Shown here: one piece after another, positions 32,090-43,669 of the stretch
How positions within the stretch are numbered: the first letter of the stretch is position 1
Layout of the letters: the number at the start of each line of letters is the position of its first letter
Source: Pseudevernia furfuracea
Lineage: Eukaryota > Ascomycota > Lecanoromycetes > Lecanorales > Parmeliaceae
NCBI GenBank assembly: GCA_022315425.1
Contig: JAIUPT010000034.1
Span: 744,001-808,000, forward strand
DNA length: 64,000 nt
Reading direction: 5' to 3'
The notes under the pieces: model-generated
What the model was told of the DNA's origin: nothing
The model's database searches: none
Seen by the model: only the letters and a program-made list of their open reading frames with translations
Made by a program: the position numbers and the translations under genes

Positions 32090-35000
32090 GATGTCTGAAC
32101 AAATCGAACAATAGAATATTGATGAACTAACGCCCCCTTTGAAGCAGCAATCAGAGAAAGTCTTAACTGCAATCGAAAAGATCTTTCTACATAAGAACAG
32201 GTCTTCTACATTTGCATCATCAAGTACAAACTACATCATCTCAATGCTGAATAAGATCAAGAATTGAAATTACTGATATAACTTTATTCTTGACATGTAT
32301 GAAATGACTGACATCGATAATGTTCTAATCGAATACGATACGATATCTATTCAAATGAATAAGAAAACAGACAAGACATTTAGCGAAAGAATCGTCTATT
32401 GAAAGATAGTCAATAAGTACATGATCGATAACATTCGTTTCTCGCTGAAATCAGAAGAACTGATTCATATCGCTAATGTGTCAGATGTCTATTAGATAAT
32501 TCAACGACTCAGAAATTAATATAAATTCAAAGGATATATCTCAAGAGAGGTTCTGTGGCGTATTATAAGTCGTACGACCTTGAACAACTACAAGAATATG
32601 ACGAATTGAGTGAAGATCATTAAGAAGGTCAAAGTCTCGCTCATAAAGCTGAATTCGACCATTTCACAATGAATCGTAACGACAATATTCTTACATGACC
32701 TCTCATTATTCTATGACTCGTTTATCGAAATCGTTATCAACTCCCGTGACAAAGACGTCAACGAAAGACCTCTGAAACCTGACTTTAACGACATATACGA
32801 GAGGGTTTTGAACAGAGAGCGGAGGCAGAAGGTTTTGATTATTGATTAATTCAATTTTAAGATCTTAAAGGTCGCTGAAAAGACAAATTCGGCTAACTTC
32901 AACGTCAACTTCAATTTCAAGTCGAAGTCTTAAGAGAAAGGCGAAGGCAAGAGAATCAAGTGTGACGAATATAACTGGTTTCATGAAGGAGACTGCTGAA
33001 TGACTCACTCAGAAAAGGCTAATCAGACCTGACGTGACAAAAACAAAGATAGACTGATCGAATTTCAGAAGAAGAAGTCTGAAAACAAGAATAAGAACAA
33101 GAACAAAGGAAAGGAAAAGACCTACTATGCTATAAACGTTAGCATTAAGAACTCTAACTTCTACTTTGACTTCGCAGCCTTCTTGCATTATATATACTCC
33201 ATGATCTAATATCGCGAAGATTCAACCCTATTAAACGAATTAATTGAGGTGAAGGCCTGTGACGAAGAAATAGTGTATACAACACATAGAGAAATTATTC
33301 AACTAAATACTCTAATTATCAATGACGATGACAACGACGAAGAATATCGTTTGTTCATTAAGAATATTCATTTCTACTCAGAGATGAACACCAATTTGCT
33401 ATCTCTTGATACTCTGATTCGCAATGAACTCTTCTTCGATGCAGTCAAGAAACGGCTGATCGTGACTAACGACGATGATGACATCATTATGAAAGGTGCA
33501 CTCATTAACACACTATTCAAACTCCGTCTCAGCGATACTGAGGATTTGAAGGTCAAGGATATGACGAGACATGTGACAATGACGACAAAACGTCTTCATA
33601 AGAAGATCTTAGTTAAATTCTAACATGAGACGCTCGATTACCTGAATTATATCGACGTCGTCAGACTTTTAGCAATAATAATAGAAATAAAAGTCGTGCA
33701 ATTAATCAAAAAGAAGTTCTGTGAGCCATGTGCTCTCGCTAAACAACATAAGACGTCTAGTAGAGAACTCATGTCAGCAGTGAACGACTCATTTTATCGA
33801 ATTTATACTGATCTTCTTGGCGACAAAGACAGTCTTTTATTGATCATTGAAGGTCTCAAATACGTCTTAACATTAATTGATTAGAACATTCGATATCGCT
33901 GACTGGACTTTCTGAAGATAAAGGATTAAGCACTTTCCGGACTAAAGAACTTCGTGAAGTACGTTCAGACTCAATTCAATATCACCTTTCGCATTATTCG
34001 ATTAGATAATAATAAGGAGTATAACTCAGAGAAGATAAGAGATTGACTGAAGTTCATGAAAATCATTTAGAAGTTGACTATGTCAGACTATTCAGAGCAA
34101 AACGGGCTGAATAAACGTATCAATGATATACTGCTGATAAGGACCCGTGCTTAACTGATTACAGCAGAACTATCAGCGGCGCTATGGGCTGAGACCTTTC
34201 GGACGATCATATATGTGATAAACAGGTCGCTCACCTCAGTACTAAATAAGACGTCCCATGAGGCTCTGTACAAAGTTAAATCAAATCTCTCGCGTATGCA
34301 CCCTTTTGATCTGATGTGTTACGCACACGATTATAAGACTAAGCAACGAGAAAAGATGTCGTTTAGAGAATTCAGATATGTCTTTCTTGACTATGAGAGA
34401 ATTAATTAATATCGACTGTGAGACGTCAAAAATCACAAATTGCTTCGACGACGTGACGTTATTTGAGGGCAACTTGACCCTTTCGCCTTGTCTTTAGACG
34501 TGTTTATTGAGAACTGAGACGACGTGTCGGACAAGGAGAATAAGGACGTGATCATTATTTCACTTTTTAGAAATCTTAATTTCTATTTCGAAGACGTTCT
34601 TGAAGCATCTCAGGGTTTTATAGAAGAAATCTCAGAAAATAAGAATTTATAAGATTCTGAAGTTGACTCGATCACTAAATTTTCGTCTGCGAAGACAATT
34701 TAGAAACAAATCAACAACGAGAACTCAAATTTGCGGGGCGAGAGACTTCGTTACTCAACAAGATATGATCGAAAAGACTATCAAAAGCTTCACATCAAAG
34801 AATTCGCCAAGGTGATCATCGCTCACGCCCTTATGAGTGACTATAACGAGTCGCTGATCTATAAGAAAGCTATTAATGATCTCGAGAGAGAATAATGACT
34901 GAAAGTAATGTAGGTCGAATGGGATTCGCTGAAGAGCAATTAGGTCTGAAATCTAGTCTTTTCATTATTCAACAATCGCTCGATATTCAGAGATCGCTGG

Positions 35001-36055
35001 GTCTTCAAGAAGAAGCTCGAAGTTGACGATAAGGTCGTCAGATTTAAAGCTCGCTGGGTAGTCAAAGAATTTCTTCAACGAGAAGAAATTAATTATAACG
35101 AGATCTATTCTGAAGTGATCAAGTTAACGACCTTCAATATTCTTTTAACACTCGCAGTCAAGTACGACTGAGAAGTGAATCTAGTAAACATTGTGACGAC
35201 TTTTTTATATATCGATGTCAAAGAAAGAATCTACATAAAACAGCTCACTGATTTTATTAAGAACCTTAACAAGGTGTGCTTGCTTCTGAAGACTCTGTAT
35301 GATCTCAAATAGTCATCTCGTGAGTGATACGAGACTCTTTCTAAGTTCTTGCTTAGTCTGAGTTTCGTTCGATTTTAATTCGACGCATGTCTCTTTCTGT
35401 ATAAGACTGATCAAGGGATAGTCTTCGTGACTATCTATGTGAATAATATTTAGATTATTGAACTGCGTCCCCTTGTTGACTGAGTCAAAAGAAGCTTGTA
35501 CGAACGATTCAAGATCACGGATCTAGGCTCATATATTTATTATCTGAGCATGAGGATAAAACGAAATCGTGCTCAGCGAACGATCAAAATTAGTTAGTCA
35601 GGCCATGTTGAGAATGTGTTAAAAGCCCATTAAATGACTGACGCAAATTCACAAAGTACTTTAATGGAGGTCAACGCAAATACGGTTCTTTTGAAGGCTA
35701 TAAAGGAGTATTAGACTGATTCAGCTGACGTTATCGTCTACAAGTTAGGTGTTGATTAGCTAATGTATCTCATGATTAAGACGCGTTCGAATATCGTCTA
35801 TACTGTATGCAAACTTAGTACATTCAACGTCAACTCAACAGCGATTCACTGAAAGGCCCTCAAGCGAGTTCTTCGGTATCTGACTGATACGCGAAATCGC
35901 GATATCATTTATGAGAGAGTCGAAACCTTACTGTGTGAATACACGAATGCTGATTAGGCCGACGACCAAGACTATGCTAGGTCTACAGCGGATCATGTGT
36001 TCACGCTGAATGGGGGAGCAATCAGCTGGCGATCCACCAAGCAGAAAAGAAAGCT
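32090..36055 (+). pseudogene. Decayed Ty1/copia gag-pol polyprotein
   Basis: Reading begins near ATG 32090 (gag-like). The remnants in order are: a damaged Cys/His knuckle near 32960-33010; the GAG-pre-integrase segment (CEPCALAKQHKTSS, about 33717-33765); the start of the integrase core (YTDLLG); more integrase (34215-34409); reverse transcriptase (KARWVVKEFLQREEINYNEI near 35046; the YVDD box damaged to YVNN near 35435); and RNase H (RYLTDTRNRDIIYE and ISWRSTKQKRK, to about 36055). The order integrase before reverse transcriptase is diagnostic of copia. Many TAG/TGA stops lie where Gln or Trp is expected. Sequence quality drops into A/T-rich text after 36060 and the 3' LTR is missing, so the element is truncated and inactive. 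Confidence 0.88.
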
Positions 36056-37960
36056 ATTATTAAAATAATAACTAAAATAACTTGTTTTTCAATCTTTAAC
36101 GACGTCTTTTTCTCGTTTCTTTTAATATATCGCTTATATTACTAGATACGAACTTCTTTTTAATAAGTTAAATCTTTAATTCTAACTAAGTATAAATATT
36201 AGCTTTTATATATACTAAGACAAATATTTAAAATAATATATTTTCTTTCATATTATTAATACTCGTTATATAAATATTAGCTTTAGATCTTAAATTATCA
36301 AGAATTATTATACGACTTATAATCTTAGAGATTGTGTACTTAAAGATTGTTCGCTTAAAGATTTTATAATTAAAGATCGTTCGCTTAAAGATTCTATAAT
36401 TAAAGATTTTATAATTAAAGATTCTATAATTAAAGTTATAATTAAAAAGATATTTAAAGATATAAAAGATTCTATAGCTGAAGTTATAATTAAAAAAATA
36501 TTTAAAGATATAAAAGATTTTATAGTCGAAGATTATATACTTAAAAATATATTTAATACTCGTTCGATACTTATAATTCGAGAGTAAAAAAATAAAAAAA
36601 TAAGAGTAAAATATAAATATAAATATAATATAATAGAGAATAAGAATATAATAAAGAATAAATTGTTAATAAATAAAATAAATAAATAATCTTAAATTAA
36701 GAATTTAAGAGTCTTAATAATAACGTTAATAATCAAGATTAGTTTCTACTTAGAATCTAAATTAAAAGTTTAATAAAATAAATTAAACTTATTCGTTTTT
36801 TTTATAAAAAGTCGTTAGAGTATACTTTAATTAAGCGCATTTAAAATATACTTAAAAGAGTATATTTTATGATTAATTCTAGTAATTATTCTAGTTAATA
36901 GCTTTAAAAATTGAGATCAATATCAAAATTTAAAGTACTCGAGAAATCTTTTATTTTAAGATTAATAAATTCTAACGCGTTTTCTTAATTATTTTAATAT
37001 AGATTCTAAAATAGATTAAACTTTTTCGTTTTCTTTATAAAAGATTATTAGAGTACACTCACTCTAGTTAAGCGCATTTAGAGTATACTTAAAAGAATAT
37101 ATTTTATAATTAGTTCTAGTAATAATTTTAGTTAATAGCTTTAAATACTAAGATTGATATTAAAATTTAAAGTTCTTAAAAAATCTTTTATTTCGAAATT
37201 AATAGATTCTAACGCGTCTTCATTTTAATTGTTTTAATATTAATTCTCTTATTTTAATATAATTCTTTTATATATACGTCTATACTTAATATATTATTTA
37301 AATTAAAATAGTCGCGCTCGTATTACTTAATTACTTAAAGTTCTCTAAGAAAGTCTTAACGTCTCGTGACAAATAAGAGCTAACAATTTTAATAAAAAAA
37401 CGATTTTTAAAATATAAGAAGAATTCTATTATTAAAAAGAAATATTTCGAGTTAAAAAATATTAAATAGTCACGAAGAGAGATTATTAAGCGACTTAAAG
37501 AGTTATAATTAAAGAGAAAGACGACGAAGAACTTAAGTTAAAATATAAATATAAAGCGAATTAAATTAATAACTATTATATTTACGTTAAAAGAAAAATA
37601 ACTAAAGATTATAAAAAAAGCGAATCGAGTAATTACTAAATATTATATTCGAAAATATAAAATCAACGACGCTTACGTCGACGTATTGAAATTTAATCGA
37701 TAATCTTAAATGCAGAGTATTCGAGATAAAGTTTATAATTAAAGATAAGTCTTTACGCGAATTATAATTATTATTCTAATAGATATTCTTTTATTAAGCT
37801 TATATTATAATAGAATTATCGAGAGTAAGTATAGTAAGATATTTACTCTTAAGCTCGATCTATTTATAAATTCGAGAATCGTTATCTATATAAATAATAA
37901 TAATAATTTAATATAAAGAAAATAAAAGCGAAATGTAATAAATATTTTTCTTTTATTACT
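36056..37960. repeat. RIP-mutated AT-rich DNA with a minisatellite and a tandem duplication
   Basis: About 36339-36440 is a degenerate tandem of roughly 15-22-bp units of the AAAGATTCTATAATTA type. About 36770-37235 is a tandem duplication with a period near 232 bp (ATTAAACTT..TTCG...TTAGAGTA(T/C)AC...AATAGCTTTAAA...). The remainder is A/T-rich without a gene or element ends. Confidence 0.55.
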
Positions 37961-38228
37961 TGTTAGCAGCGAGTTCAAGAGAACAGCTATCGTATAAGCT
38001 CGAGGGTTATCGAGCGTAATCGAATCGCTTAACATACGCATATCAAGCGAATTCTTGACGTGAGAAGCTTAAGAGAGTCATGCCCCGAAGTTTTTCATTT
38101 TTCATTTTTAAGAATTAGTCTTACTATTAGATATACTATACGCAATATATATATCTTCACTAAGTTCACATTGCTACACAATTCTAGCCTGTCTTATATA
38201 TATCTATATTATATAAGTTAGTCTAACA
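37961..38228 (+). mobile_element. Solo LTR of the gypsy family, RIP-mutated
   Basis: 268 bp, TGTTAGCAGCGAGTTCAAGA...TCTAACA, flanked by TTACT (37956-37960 and 38229-38233). Same family as 28607, 51773 and the chromovirus LTRs. It carries more C-to-T/G-to-A changes than the 51773 copy. Confidence 0.88.
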
Positions 38229-38319
38229 TTACTTATCTTAATGTAAATACTTGTTTTAAAAATAAACGAAATCTTTTTTATAGCTAACAAGAGAGATGTA
38301 ATATTAATTTTACTAGTTG

Positions 38320-39660
38320 AAAAGAAATAAAATAATATAGAATATAGACGTCTTATTTCATATTATAATATAATATAATATAAGATCTCTAGATCTCATA
38401 TTATAATAAAATAATATGAGATTTTACTAATATCATATTATGAGACGATATAAATCTAAGATATCTTATGAGATATTCTAGATAAGATTCTATGTAACGA
38501 ATAAGATAAGAATTCTGCTAAGAACACTACTTGAGAGTATTACTAACTAGAATAATGACTAGAATAAGAATGTCGAGAGCACTACTAACTAGAATAATAA
38601 CTAAAATAGTAATGCTAAACTACTAATTAAAAATAATAATAAAATACGCGAGACGAAAGAACAATAATTCGATGATTAGTTAACATAGACGCAATTGCGT
38701 ATTATTATTATTCTTCTTATTATTCTTTTTATTATTCTTCTTAGCCATATTCTCAATAGTGATCTCAGCGATATTCTTAGCGATATTCTCAGCAGTGATC
38801 TTAGTAGTAATAGTGACAGTGATAGTAATCTCAGTAGTGATCTTAATAATAATCTTAATAGTGATCTCAGTAGTAATAGTGATCTTAGTATTATTATTCT
38901 AGTTAGCAGTACTCTTAATATTATTATTCTAGTTATTATTCTAGTTAGTAGTGCTCTTAGTATTATTATTTTAATTATTATTTCAGTTAGTAATACTCTT
39001 ACTAAGCAGTGCTCTTAATAGAATTCTTATTTTATTTGTTATATCTTATAAGATATCTTAGATTTATATCGTCTTACAAGATATCTTATTTAAATATCAT
39101 ATTATATCTTTATAAAGATATGATATTTAATCTCTCTCGATTTCATATTATATCATAATATAAAATTAGTTAAGATAAAATATTTCGTGAGATATATCAT
39201 ATCTTTTCGATTAGTAAGAATATCGTTAAGAATACTGTTAAAAATATTATTTACTAAGATTACTATTAATTTATTATTAAATTATTATTCTTTCGTCTCG
39301 CGTATCTTATTATTATTTCTTAAGATTACTATTCTAGATATTATTCTAATTAATAATACTTTCGATATTATTATTCTAATTAATAATACTCTCAATATTA
39401 TTATTTTAGTTTTTATTTTAGTTAGTAGTGCTCTCAGCAGTGCTCTTAATAAAATTCTTATCTTATTCGTTATCAAGATATCTTATTTAAAATATCTTAT
39501 AGAATATCTTAGATTTATATCGTTTTATAAGATATCTTATTTAAATATTATATTATATCTTTATAAAGATATAATATTTGATCTCTCTCGATTTCATATC
39601 ATATTATAATATAAGATTAATTAAGATAAAATGTTTCGTAAGATATATTTAGTTATAACT
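38320..39660. repeat. Palindromic AT-rich repeat with a microsatellite-like centre
   Basis: The left arm (about 38440-38670) is related to 26800-27060. The right arm (about 39000-39090) is its inverse (GTGCTCTTAATAGAATTCTTATTTTATT...AGATTTATATCGTCTTACAAG), and a further inverse copy lies at about 39420-39560. Between the arms, 38700-39000 is rich in AGTAGTGATCTTAGTAGTAA-type units. The open frames across it (38695-39018, 39187-39609) encode Ile/Leu/Ser/Asp low-complexity text and are not credible genes. Confidence 0.5.
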
Positions 39661-40846
39661 TTTCGATTAGTAATTAAATTAATAACGATACGAAGTATTA
39701 AAAATGTCTATAAAAGACTAATCGTCGAACTAATAAGAGTTATTAACGATTAAAAGTATAATCGAGCGAGAGTATTATACTTTTATCGAGTTTAATATCT
39801 TTCGTTAATTATTAATAATATAAAGTAAAGCTATACGTAACTTACTTAAGAAAATTAATTATTTAAATCGTTATTTAAGTTTAAGTTATTATTTTAAATA
39901 TTTTATAAGTAATCTTAAAACCTCTATTATTCGAATAAGTTTAATTTTAATTTTAATTATTATTCTAGTTATCGCTTATTCTCTTTCTTCGAATATAAAC
40001 GTCGATATTCTAAAGATGCTTTTCTTATTCAGACACTCTTTTGACGTCGCAGAGCTTTATTGTATCTATTAATATCATTATAAGAGTACGAAGTACTTCA
40101 TTACGCGTCGCAGCGTGAGATATAATGATCTCATATTCGATCTCACTTTGTTTTCAATCGAATCATATTTTCTTATCATTATCAAGCAGCTTGTTCGTCC
40201 TTTTTACATTTTCATATTTATTCATAATATTAGTATCAGCATAGAGAGTACAACAAAATATCTTTCGCCAGTTGCACGCAAGTACAGGCCGCGTGGTAAA
40301 ACCCACGTGAAAAATGAATTGGCATGAAGAATCCAATTTTTTTACAACGTAGCGAAGCCCCGTCACCTTGCCTTAATTATCGCTTCAATTTTTGACTACT
40401 TTTACACCGCTCCATCACCCCATTTGAACACAGCATCGAATTCTGTTTCGTAGATCGATCCTGGGGTTCTTGGTCAAACTTCACTTTCTTCCTTGTCGTT
40501 TCCAGGGTCCCCATGTTGGTTGTTGTCGGTTACCCTGATGTCCAGTAACTGACTGGGTTTGCTGAGAATAGAAAGGAGATAGAGCCAGGCCTATTTTCTT
40601 GCTGTCGTTCAAATTGTACGCAGATGGGCTGCTGTAGTCGTAGTTCACCAGGGGATGAGTTGCCGGACCACTAGAAAAATCTCGTTGAATCCTTGAAATG
40701 CTTGGACTGCTGATAGAGACTGGTAGAGGTTGAAAAGAAATTTGGATGCAGATGGGAGCGGCGCTTTGAAATGTCTTGGTGAAAATAAGGGCACGACGAA
40801 ATTCTGATGAGATTTGGCCTCAGTGAATGGCCATGGCTCGTTAGTT
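39661..40846. other. End of the AT-rich block and start of GC-normal DNA
   Basis: A/T-rich, RIP-like sequence continues to about 40260. From about 40265 (CGCCAGTTGCACGCAAG) composition becomes normal. On the minus strand 40819-40481 is one open frame of 112 codons with tail-like text (for example NYDYSSPSAYNLND), discussed with gene C. Nothing else is recognised. Confidence 0.5.
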
Positions 40847-42156
40847 TTACATGCCCCAGTTCAGGCGGCATGCAATGTAGGCTGCTTCGGCCAAATCTAC
40901 TGCGCTCTTCTCGTCGTTTGGCCCTACTTCAAGATCATGCTGTAAACCCATGATGGCATCTCTCTCCCAGATAATGTCCGGAGCTTCCCAATCGGGCAGT
41001 GATGCCAGTTTCTCTTCCCAAGCTTTGGTCATGCCCGACTGCTGAAGAAGACCTTGAATAACCTTGGTGATGTCCCATTCACCGATTTTTTGACCACGCT
41101 CAAAATGCTGGGTAGCGATATGACTCAGACGATCGTTGAAAGTGATGAAAGTGTTGCCGCAGAAGCCACAAGACCAGGCTTGCTTCTTCACGGTGGACTT
41201 CCACTTGATCGCGATTGCTTCACCTTGAGATTTAAGGTGGACACCATGTATCTTGCCCAAATGGTTGACCAGCTCATACCTTCTATGGGTAGAGAAAGAT
41301 TGTGGTGGTCCTGGAAGACAAGGTTGAGCGTTGTGCTCTAAGAGGTGATCGTCATGTGGATTTAGAACCCCGCAGAACGCACATTGGACCCCCTGTGGTG
41401 TAGTTTCCATTGGCCCCTTAAGCATACAGGTGTATTTCGTGTCATGCTCTCTTTCATGTTTCTTCCAATCGGATTGGTTCTTGAAAGGTCTGTCATAGCC
41501 ACAGAGGGTACAGCAGTACTTGGGCTTTGCTTGAGGGTTTGGAATTGCCGACGCAGGGAAAGGAGGCGTCAAGGAACCCTGCGTAGTGACTGGTTGTTTG
41601 AGCGCACGATCAGATGAACGGTCGAATGGGCCTGGTATGCTTGCATCAGATAAGACGGAGGGCGCTGTATGTCCTTGGGGGGGTGCCCAGTTGTCAACAA
41701 GAGGAGATGCCGAGAGAGCTAGAGTTGCGAACCCGCCCAAACGAAGAGTCAGTTCTAGTTTCGTGTGTAGTGGTCCCTTCACCTACTGGGTGTACGAGCT
41801 AGATGCAACCAAGCGCTAATATCGCTGTTCTTGCAAAGTCTTAAGGCTGCGATAGCGTGAACATGATCGCGCGTTAGACGAGCGTGATCTGAGCAATGTT
41901 GAAGGCGCGGCTCAAGTGACCGAGCAAGGTCAAGCCACGCAAATATGTCTCTGTCATCCCCGCCTTTTAAAACGCCAATTGCTTCGACGTGCTCCTGTGT
42001 AAGAGAAGAAAGAGCAATGGCAGGGGTAACGTGGATTGCGGTGCTGACTAATCTGGGATCGGCCATGATGTCCATCGTGCACCTGCAATGATAGAAGGTG
42101 AGACATGGACCAGAGCTTTTTGTAAACCGAGCATCACTGGCCACGGCCACGGCCAT
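40847..42156 (-). CDS. C2H2-type zinc-finger protein, local family member C (tail missing)
   Basis: Exon 1 is up to 41787 (ATG at 42156, or more likely 42075, MDIMADPRLV; a CTCAC...TTGCAG intron end lies just upstream of it). The intron is 41719-41786 (GTAGGT, branch CTGAC, CTAG; phase 1), and exon 2 is 41718-40847. The product is 386-413 residues. The tandem module reads EAIGVLKGGDDRDIFAWL, then HAIAALRLCKNSDISAWL. The Cys/His block reads CTLC...WKKHEREH, CAFCGVLNPHDDH, HLGKIHGV, SCGFC...LSHIATQHFERGQ, then WDITKVIQGLLQQS and the Leu/Ala-rich segment. The protein then stops, lacking the 100-300-residue tail of A, B, D and E. A donor-like GTAAAA overlaps the stop (40850) and an open tail-like frame follows at 40819-40481, so a second intron or a disabling mutation is possible. 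It is most like E. Confidence 0.8.
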
Positions 42157-43669
42157 TGCCTCCCTTGCCTCCCCAGCTGCTTCTGAAAGTTAGAGGACAC
42201 GTCCCATAGCTGAGGCTTGCAGAGACAAATATGCCCCATGTACCAGTCAGACATCGCTTTGCGATCTCGGGAGCTCGGACTGTGAAACAACTACGAGGCT
42301 ATCCACGAACCCGAGCAATTAGTGAGAGCAATTAGTAAATGGTATGGCTTTCACTTCGCACTTGCTCTTTTGAGTCATTGAAGTCTCGGTCGTCGCAGAG
42401 ATTTCGCAGCAAAACATAGGTAGGGATTAGGATGAGAATAGGGACGGAGCGGAGTACAAAGGTGCCGGTGGGGTGGCGCGGAAAGGTAGGCCAGAAAACA
42501 AGAGGACTAGGTACGTCTTCTGGTGGGTGGGAAGATGATGTAGATTCTACGAAGCATGATATGCGGTAGCTAAGATAATTTCCGGGGTTTGTCGCGCACA
42601 TGCGCTAGTAGTAGCCCATTCGGAAGGCAGCCCTATAGCTGGGATCGCTTCACGTACTCGTTTAAGGACGACCGTCTTTAGTAGACCTTAATCGTGCGCT
42701 GATGCGATTGGTTGGTCCCAGAACTTGCGCTATTTGGCATATCTTAGCTCACGTTCAAAGTCCATGTGAGAACTAAGACTCAAGAGGCAAATTCTTTGCC
42801 TGTAGAAACCTCTCAAATGCTTCGAATACCTATATACATCATCTCTGGATCAGGTATAGAGGCATTTGGCCGCATTCAGGACAGGATGCCTTCAACCTTC
42901 CGCCTACTCGATGTGCCCGGTCGATTGTAAGGCACGCATAATGTACAGTGACAAGTGACAAGTAACAGGTGACAAGAGATGGACGAGCGGTCATACGCTA
43001 GCAAGTCTACAACTGATGTATAAGTCCATTTAGTGACTTATCTTCAGTGATCACCTGTTGGTTTAGTCGTAACGGTTAGCAGAACCCGTCCTATTTCTAC
43101 AAGTGGCGATGCTCACGGAACATGCGTGCAGAATACCTCGTCGATCGTTCGAAATTGAGATGGAAGACTCCGTCGCATATACCCTCAAAAGTTTTCGAGA
43201 ACATGCTTGGCGGAGAAAGAAAGGACTGGAGGGCACAAAGGTCACCGGACCAAGCTTTTACTCGCGGGGGTTCCAGGAATCAGCACTGAACCGGTAACAT
43301 AAAACGGCTTCTCCACCCGACGACAAAGACGTACTACCAGGCCTCAAGGAAAGGAAAACAATAGTGGAAAACATCAAAGCTTGCGTGCAGACACAAACCA
43401 GATTAATACCTCTAAATCGCTCACTCGTCCGCCAAATAGAATTCAAATTCAGAGTCGTATTCCTCAAAGTCTTTACCTGCCTGCCCTACCCGTATGTTCC
43501 ATCCCTACCGTATCACAAGCTATCTCTTTTAGTTTTAACCATGACTTGTCCCATATCCCGTGCCTCATTTTCCATGTCGCATTTACATCTTTCCCGGCCA
43601 GAACCATCTACCTCTCGTACACAATATCCGTCAAGAGTTGCCAACTGCACTGGACAGGGTAGTCAGCCA
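42157..43669. other. Intergenic, no gene recognised
   Basis: The upstream flank of gene C and downstream flank of gene D, GC-normal. A short ACAAGTGACAAGTAACAGGTGACAAG run lies at about 42950-42976. No credible coding or RNA gene. Confidence 0.4.

Noticed and set aside
31769..36055. Treating the copia remnant as a complete element
   Set aside because: No 3' LTR or matching target duplication is visible after 36055; it is truncated.
36339..36440. Short regularly spaced repeats resembling a CRISPR array
   Set aside because: Degenerate tandem units without unique spacers in fungal AT-rich DNA; a minisatellite.
38695..39609. Open frames with Ile/Leu/Ser/Asp low-complexity text
   Set aside because: Products of AT-rich simple repeats inside a palindromic repeat; no start context, conservation or domain.
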